A DNA stretch of 64,000 nucleotides. Origin: Labrys okinawensis (GTDB lineage: Bacteria; Pseudomonadota; Alphaproteobacteria; Rhizobiales; Labraceae). The notes under the pieces were generated by a model. That model searched no databases. It was not told the DNA's origin and worked only from the letters and a program-made list of their open reading frames with translations. The stretch spans positions 372,001 through 436,000 of the forward strand of contig NZ_PUEJ01000003.1 in NCBI RefSeq assembly GCF_002982075.1. The letters run 5' to 3'. The number at the start of each line of letters is the position of its first letter. The stretch's first letter is position 1. Of the stretch, positions 59,228-64,000 are shown piece by piece. The translations under genes and the position numbers were made by a program.

Positions 59228-60163
59228 CTACACCCGCGGGGCGCAGAGCTTCGGCTGGTTCAGCACCACCGGTTCGAGATGGCCGGCGGCGATGCGCTTG
59301 GCGGTGCGGTCGTCCGTCAGCTGGCCCGCCAGGGCATAGGTGCGCCGCATCAGCTCCAGCGCGACCGCCTTGCGGTCGGTGGCGGCCGCAAAAGCGGCGC
59401 CATCGATGGGATCGCCGATCGCGATCGGCAGGTTCGTGCCGATGCGATCGCGCACCTCCTTGAAGATCAGGGACAAGCGCAGGGTCTGGTTGAGATGGCT
59501 GGCGATCTGGAACAGGCGGCTGTTCTGGCCGCCGAAGAAGATCGGCACCACCGTGGCCTTGGAGCGCTGGATCAACTGCACCGTGAAGGGCTGCCAGGGG
59601 GCGTCCATGGCGGGGCGTCGTCCGAGCTTGTCGGGCGAGGTCGAGACGCCGCCGGCGGGAAACACGATCACGCAGCCGCCGCGGTCGAGCAGCCGGCGCG
59701 CTTCGGCGCGGGTGCGCAGATTGGTCTGCATTGCCTCTGCGGTCTCCGCGAAATCGACCGGCAGCAGATAGCCCTGCGCCTCCGGCGCGTGCAGCAGCAC
59801 GGCGTTGGTGAGGATGACGAAATCCTGGCGGACCAGGCCGATCAGCCAGGCGATGGTGATGCCGTCGAGCACGCCATAGGGATGATTGGCGACGATGACG
59901 CAGGGCCCGGTCTTCGGAATCTTGTCGAGCTGGGCCCTGTCGAACTGCACATCGAGCCGCAGCTGGCGCACGGCGGCGGCGAAAAAACTCTCGCCGGCCA
60001 CCGGATTGCGGTGGTTCTCGAGATAGAGCCGCTTCAGCCGGGGCTGCCCGGTCACCTTCTCGATGGCGCGGATCAGGGCTCGTTTCGGTTTGGAAAAGGT
60101 CGGATCCGCATAGGTGAACTGGACGGCTTCGGTCCCGGCGGGGTGGGCGGTGTGGCGAACCAT
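59228..60163 (-). CDS. Lysophospholipid-type 1-acyltransferase (PlsC/OlsA-like)
   Basis: 311 residues from an ATG behind AGGGAA; a longer frame upstream crosses the interspersed repeat and is rejected. The catalytic NHxxxxD motif appears as NHPYGVLDG, followed by the substrate-binding FPAGGVSTSP block and VPIFFGGQNSRLF. Members acylate lysophospholipids or lyso-ornithine lipid (the GNAT-free partner of ornithine-lipid synthesis). The acceptor cannot be told from sequence. It lies on the opposite strand inside the glg group. Confidence 0.85.
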   Translation of the reverse strand: MVRHTAHPAGTEAVQFTYADPTFSKPKRALIRAIEKVTGQPRLKRLYLENHRNPVAGESFFAAAVRQLRLDVQFDRAQLDKIPKTGPCVIVANHPYGVLDGITIAWLIGLVRQDFVILTNAVLLHAPEAQGYLLPVDFAETAEAMQTNLRTRAEARRLLDRGGCVIVFPAGGVSTSPDKLGRRPAMDAPWQPFTVQLIQRSKATVVPIFFGGQNSRLFQIASHLNQTLRLSLIFKEVRDRIGTNLPIAIGDPIDGAAFAAATDRKAVALELMRRTYALAGQLTDDRTAKRIAAGHLEPVVLNQPKLCAPRV

Positions 60164-60172
60164 GGATTTCCC

Positions 60173-60267
60173 TAAAGCGTTCTGCGATTTGGCGGCTACG
60201 CCGGGAATCGCAAAGACGCATCCAATCAAAAATGCGAGCAACGCTTCTGTCTCAACGGGCATTGCTC
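60173..60267. repeat. Interspersed double-hairpin repeat, copy 3
   Basis: About 95 bases, similar to 30577-30677 and 33778-33878. First hairpin GCGTTCTGCGATT with AATCGCAAAGACGC; second with arms GAGCAA and TTGCTC. It starts ten bases upstream of the acyltransferase ATG, so it lies in that gene's leader. The following stretch to 60457 shows no other clear element but should hold the glgX-malQ promoter. Confidence 0.7.
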
Positions 60268-60457
60268 CGGAGCGCTCTCCTCGCCCCGGACGTTCCTACA
60301 GCAAAACGCCCAGCAAGGACATTGGCCGGCTACAATTCACGCTCAATCCATATGTGGCAGAAATTTTCGCCGGATCCTGTCATCTAGCCTTTGCGTTTTG
60401 ATCGTCCAAGATGCCAGGAAAGTACGACAGGCATTCGACAGTCGAGGCAAGGACCGT

Positions 60458-63400
60458 ATGGCACGTTCAAGCATGGCGAATCCCGGTGCGGCAGCTCCGC
60501 TCGGAGCAAGCTGGATTGGGGAAGAGGTCAATTTCGCCGTCCACGCTGCCGAGGCCGAGCACATCGAGCTTTGCCTGTTCGATGCCGATGGCACCGAGAG
60601 CCAAAGGATCCTGCTCCCGGGCCGCAGCGGCGCCGTGCATCATGGTCGCATCGGCGGCCTTGCCGAGGGGCAGCTTTACGGGTTGCGCGCCCATGGTCCC
60701 TGGCGCCCGGAGGAGGGGCTGCGCTTCAATCCGGCGCGTCTCCTGATCGATCCCCATGCCACCCGCCTCGTCCTGCCGGAGGGCATGACGTCGGCCCTGC
60801 CGGTGAAAGGCGCCCAGGGCGTGGACGACCTTGTTCTGGACGGCACGGATACCGCCGCGATCATGCCGAAGGCCGTGCTGGAGCGGCCGGCGCCGGACAA
60901 GACCCGTCCTGCCGGCGTGAAGCCGCAAACCCGCATCATCTATGAAGTCCATGTGAAGGGCTTCAGCCAGACCCATCCCGACATCCCGCCCGATCTGCGC
61001 GGGACCGTCGCCGCCCTGGCCCATCCGGCGGCGATCGCTCATTTCACCGAACTCGGCATCACCACGCTCGAATTGATGCCGCTCGCCGCCGCGATCGACG
61101 AACGGCATCTCGAGCCGCTCGGTCTGAGGAACTATTGGGGCTACAATCCCGCCTGCTTCCTGGCGCCCGATCCGCGCCTTGCCCCCGGCGGCATGGCCGA
61201 GATTGCGCAGACGGTGGACCGGCTGCACGAGGCCGGTTTCGAGGTGCTGCTCGACGTCGTCTACAACCACACCTCCGAAAGCGACGAGCGCGGCGGCACC
61301 CATTCGCTGCGTGGGTTCGACAATCGTTCCTACTACCGGCTTGCCGACAATCCTCGCTTTTATGCCAATGACACTGGCTGCGGAAACACGCTGGCTCTCG
61401 ATCGTGAGCCCGGTCTCGGCCTCACCCTCGCGGCTCTCCGGCATTGGGCGGAGATCGGCGGCTTCGACGGCTTCCGCTTCGATCTCGCTCCGGTGCTGGG
61501 CCGCCGGCCCGGTGGTTTCGATCGGCAGGCACCCCTGTTCGCCGCCATTGCCGCCGACCCTGTCCTGAGCGGCCGGCTGATGATCGCCGAACCCTGGGAT
61601 ATCGGTCTGGGGGGCTATCAGCTCGGTCATTTTCCGCAAGGGTGGGCGGAATGGAACGATCGCTACCGCGACGATGTCAGGCGGTTCTGGCGCGGCGATG
61701 GCGGCATCGGCGCTCTGGCGACGCGCCTGGCCGGTTCCTCGGACCTGTTCGATCCCGCCAGTCGCCGCCCGATCGACAGCATCAATTTCGTCGCGGCCCA
61801 TGACGGTTTCACGCTAGCCGATACGGTGAGCTTCGCCGGCAAGCACAACGAAGCCAATGGCGAGGGCAACCGCGACGGGCATTCGGGCGAGGTGAGCTGG
61901 AACGACGGCGCGGAGGGGCCCAGCACGGCCCCCGAGATCGTGTCGCTCAGGCGCAGCCATGTCCGGGCCTTGCTGGCCAGCCTTCTGTTGTCGCGGGGCA
62001 CGCCGATGATCGCCATGGGCGACGAACTCGGCCGCAGCCAGCGCGGCAACAACAACGCCTATGCGCAGGACAATGCGATTACCTGGATCGACTGGGCCAA
62101 TGCCGACCGCTCCCTGATTCAGTTCGTGGCGAGCCTGACGCGCCTGCGCAAGTCGCTGCCATTGGTGACGGCGGATCGGTTCCTGACCGGCAAGCCCCAT
62201 TCCGGCCACGGGGCCGATGGGGTGCCCGACGTGATCTGGCTCGGCCCGAGCGGCCAGCCTTTGCAGGACAATGAATGGGGCAATCCGGCCCTGCGCAGCC
62301 TCGGCATGGCGCTTACCGGACAGGATGGCTCGAAAGCGCTGATCTGGTTCCATGCCGGCGCCGAGCCGCTGCATGCCCGGCTGCCGGATCTCGCACCCGG
62401 GCTGGTCTGGCGGCTTGCTCATGTCAGCGACGAATACCAGGCCTTCGCGCCGCCGACCCTCTACGGCGCCTTCGACATCATGGAGCTTGCGCCGCGTTCC
62501 GTCGGCGTATTCATCGCCGAGCCGGGGCGTGCACCGAGGCGCGACGGCGATGCGCCGCCCGAAATGCTCGAGCTGTTGGCCAAGGCTGCCGGCATCGCAC
62601 CGGAATGGTGGGAGGTTTCGGGGCGGCACACCCTGGTGTCGGAGGAGACCAAGCGTGCTCTGCTCACCGCCATGGGCCTGCCGCATCATTCGCTCGCCCA
62701 GGCGCGCGAGAGCCTCGAGCATCTGCGCTCACTCGGTGCAGTGGTCGAACGCCAAAGATCCAAGGCCTTCCTGCCGGCAGCGCTTGCCGATGGCGGCAAG
62801 CGTTTCGGCCTCTCCGCCCAGCTCTATACACTGCGGCGGGAGGCGGACCAGGGTGTCGGAGACTTCCGCACGCTGGAGGCTTTTGCCAGGGACGCGGCCG
62901 GCAAGGGCGCCAGCCTGATCGCCCTCAATCCCTTCCACGCCATGTTCCCCTCCGACCGGCAGCGGGCCAGTCCCTACCAGCCTTCCGACCGGCGCTTCCT
63001 CGATCCGGCCCTGATCGCCCTCGATGCCGTGCCTGAACTCGAGGCCCAGCTGTCGGCGCCGCCGCCAGCCGGGCGCCTCATCGACTGGCCCGAAGTCTGG
63101 CGCCACAAACGTGCGGCGCTGGCTCAAGCCTTTGCCATCCTGCCTGAACGGCCCGCGCGCCTGGCGGCCTTTCGCGCCTTCCAAACGTCAGGCGGCGAGG
63201 CTTTGGCCCGCTTCTGCCTGTTCCAGGCGCTCGAAGAGCAGGCCGGATCGACCGCGATCCCGGCGATGTCGACGGCGGCCTTGCCCGCGGACCTGCAGCA
63301 TGCCGCCGATTTTGCCTGCTATCTGCAATTCCTGGCGGAGGAACAGCTTGCGGCCGCCAGCCGCAGCGGTCTTGCCATCGGCTTTTGCCGCGATCTCGCC

Positions 63401-64000
63401 GTAGGAGCGGCGCCGGATGGCGCCGAGGTCTGGACGGCGCCCGATGCCTTCCTGAAAGGGGTCTCGGCCGGTGCGCCGCCCGATCCCTTCTCCGCCAGTG
63501 GCCAGGTCTGGCACATACCTCCCCTCGATCCTGTCGCCCTCCGCCAGAGCGGTTATGCCCATTACCGCGAGCTGCTCGCCGCCAATATGCGCCACGCGGG
63601 GGCGCTGCGCATCGACCATGTCATGGCACTGACCCGCCTCTTCGTGGTGCCCTACGGCGCGCCGGCGAGCGAGGGTGCGTATCTGAGCTATCCGCTCGAA
63701 GGAATGTTGGAGGTGCTGGCCGAGGAGAGCGTGCGCAATCGCTGCATGGTGGTGGGGGAGGATCTGGGCACCGTGCCGGAGGGCCTGCGCGAGCGGCTGT
63801 CCGAAGCCGCGCTCTATTCCTATCGCGTGCTGTTCTTCGAGCGCGACGGTGCGGTCTTCCGCCGCCCGGAACTCTATCCGGCAGGGTCGCTGGCCTGCGT
63901 CGCCACGCATGATCTGCCGACGCTGCGCGGCTGGTGGAACGGCGCCGATATCGCGCTGGAGCGCTCGCTCGGCCGGCCGGTCGCCGCGGATGCGGAAGCG
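60458..64000 (+). CDS. GlgX-MalQ fusion: glycogen debranching enzyme joined to 4-alpha-glucanotransferase, 3' cut by window edge
   Basis: 1,181 residues are visible with no stop, from an ATG behind AGGCAAGGA. Residues about 15-690 are GlgX (GH13, isoamylase type): a CBM48-like start, RIIYEVHVKGFSQTHPD, nucleophile Asp 342 in FRFDLAP, acid/base Glu 378 in IAEPWD and Asp 449 in AAHDGFTL. After a short hinge, residues about 700-1181 are MalQ (GH77): LSAQLYTLR, nucleophile Asp 1053 in LRIDHV, Glu 1101 in VVGEDLGTVP and Asp 1152 in ATHDLP. All catalytic residues of both halves are present, so both activities are expected. GlgX removes short branches and MalQ reworks the released maltodextrin. Confidence 0.9.
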   Translation, partial: MARSSMANPGAAAPLGASWIGEEVNFAVHAAEAEHIELCLFDADGTESQRILLPGRSGAVHHGRIGGLAEGQLYGLRAHGPWRPEEGLRFNPARLLIDPHATRLVLPEGMTSALPVKGAQGVDDLVLDGTDTAAIMPKAVLERPAPDKTRPAGVKPQTRIIYEVHVKGFSQTHPDIPPDLRGTVAALAHPAAIAHFTELGITTLELMPLAAAIDERHLEPLGLRNYWGYNPACFLAPDPRLAPGGMAEIAQTVDRLHEAGFEVLLDVVYNHTSESDERGGTHSLRGFDNRSYYRLADNPRFYANDTGCGNTLALDREPGLGLTLAALRHWAEIGGFDGFRFDLAPVLGRRPGGFDRQAPLFAAIAADPVLSGRLMIAEPWDIGLGGYQLGHFPQGWAEWNDRYRDDVRRFWRGDGGIGALATRLAGSSDLFDPASRRPIDSINFVAAHDGFTLADTVSFAGKHNEANGEGNRDGHSGEVSWNDGAEGPSTAPEIVSLRRSHVRALLASLLLSRGTPMIAMGDELGRSQRGNNNAYAQDNAITWIDWANADRSLIQFVASLTRLRKSLPLVTADRFLTGKPHSGHGADGVPDVIWLGPSGQPLQDNEWGNPALRSLGMALTGQDGSKALIWFHAGAEPLHARLPDLAPGLVWRLAHVSDEYQAFAPPTLYGAFDIMELAPRSVGVFIAEPGRAPRRDGDAPPEMLELLAKAAGIAPEWWEVSGRHTLVSEETKRALLTAMGLPHHSLAQARESLEHLRSLGAVVERQRSKAFLPAALADGGKRFGLSAQLYTLRREADQGVGDFRTLEAFARDAAGKGASLIALNPFHAMFPSDRQRASPYQPSDRRFLDPALIALDAVPELEAQLSAPPPAGRLIDWPEVWRHKRAALAQAFAILPERPARLAAFRAFQTSGGEALARFCLFQALEEQAGSTAIPAMSTAALPADLQHAADFACYLQFLAEEQLAAASRSGLAIGFCRDLAVGAAPDGAEVWTAPDAFLKGVSAGAPPDPFSASGQVWHIPPLDPVALRQSGYAHYRELLAANMRHAGALRIDHVMALTRLFVVPYGAPASEGAYLSYPLEGMLEVLAEESVRNRCMVVGEDLGTVPEGLRERLSEAALYSYRVLFFERDGAVFRRPELYPAGSLACVATHDLPTLRGWWNGADIALERSLGRPVAADAEA

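Overview
This window is high-GC, tightly packed bacterial DNA. Gene content and order point to an alphaproteobacterium of the Hyphomicrobiales (Rhizobiales): an imp/hcp type VI secretion (T6SS) locus in the Agrobacterium/Rhizobium arrangement, an Omp25/31-like beta-barrel, an entericidin-like lipoprotein, a MctP-like symporter and a rhizobial-style glg operon. The species cannot be named from the sequence alone. No rRNA, tRNA or CRISPR array was recognised.

Region 1 (1-25.1 kb) is a T6SS. The imp operon runs leftward from tssA: tssA, tssB, tssC, a second tssC-like gene, tagJ, tssE, tssF, tssG, tagH (FHA), tssK, tssL (with OmpA domain) and tssM, which leaves the window at base 1. Most junctions overlap by a few bases. 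A 371-base AT-rich region separates it from the divergent effector operon: clpV, hcp, an unrecognised 198-residue gene, vgrG, a DUF2169 adaptor, a PAAR-like (DUF4150) protein with a C-terminal Ntox15/Tde-like DNase domain, and a GAD-like/DUF1851 (Tdi-like) immunity gene.

Region 2 (25.1-28.7 kb) is an AT-richer scrap zone behind the effector pair. Two near-identical 584-base copies of a broken REP-associated (Y1) transposase each end at the same base of the repeat. One is followed by an intact beta-propeller-like gene. The other is followed by a truncated toxin tip and a very AT-rich small gene that looks like its immunity gene. An IS481-type integrase tail lies between. This looks like an effector/immunity module exchange site and is the most unusual part of the window.

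Region 3 (28.8-46.9 kb) is metabolic and transport: a flavin amine oxidase (tryptophan/lysine 2-monooxygenase-like), a LysR regulator divergent from a DMT-type (DUF606) membrane protein, a CNNM/CorC-type CBS protein, an entericidin-like lipoprotein, a histidine-degradation cluster (hutD, hutG, hutH, hutI with divergent hutC and a HutC-type operator), a NitT/TauT-type ABC transporter, a DUF3311-sodium/solute symporter pair, an aldo/keto reductase, an outer-membrane beta-barrel and YnfA. Interspersed palindromic repeats sit between genes here and again near 60 kb.

Region 4 (47-64 kb) covers amino-sugar and glycogen metabolism: nagA and a BadF-type N-acetylglucosamine kinase, then glgP, glgB, glgC, glgA, pgm, an opposite-strand lysophospholipid-type acyltransferase, and a GlgX-MalQ fusion cut by the right edge. 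Together these make and break glycogen: Pgm and GlgC supply ADP-glucose, GlgA and GlgB build the polymer, and GlgP with GlgX/MalQ take it apart.
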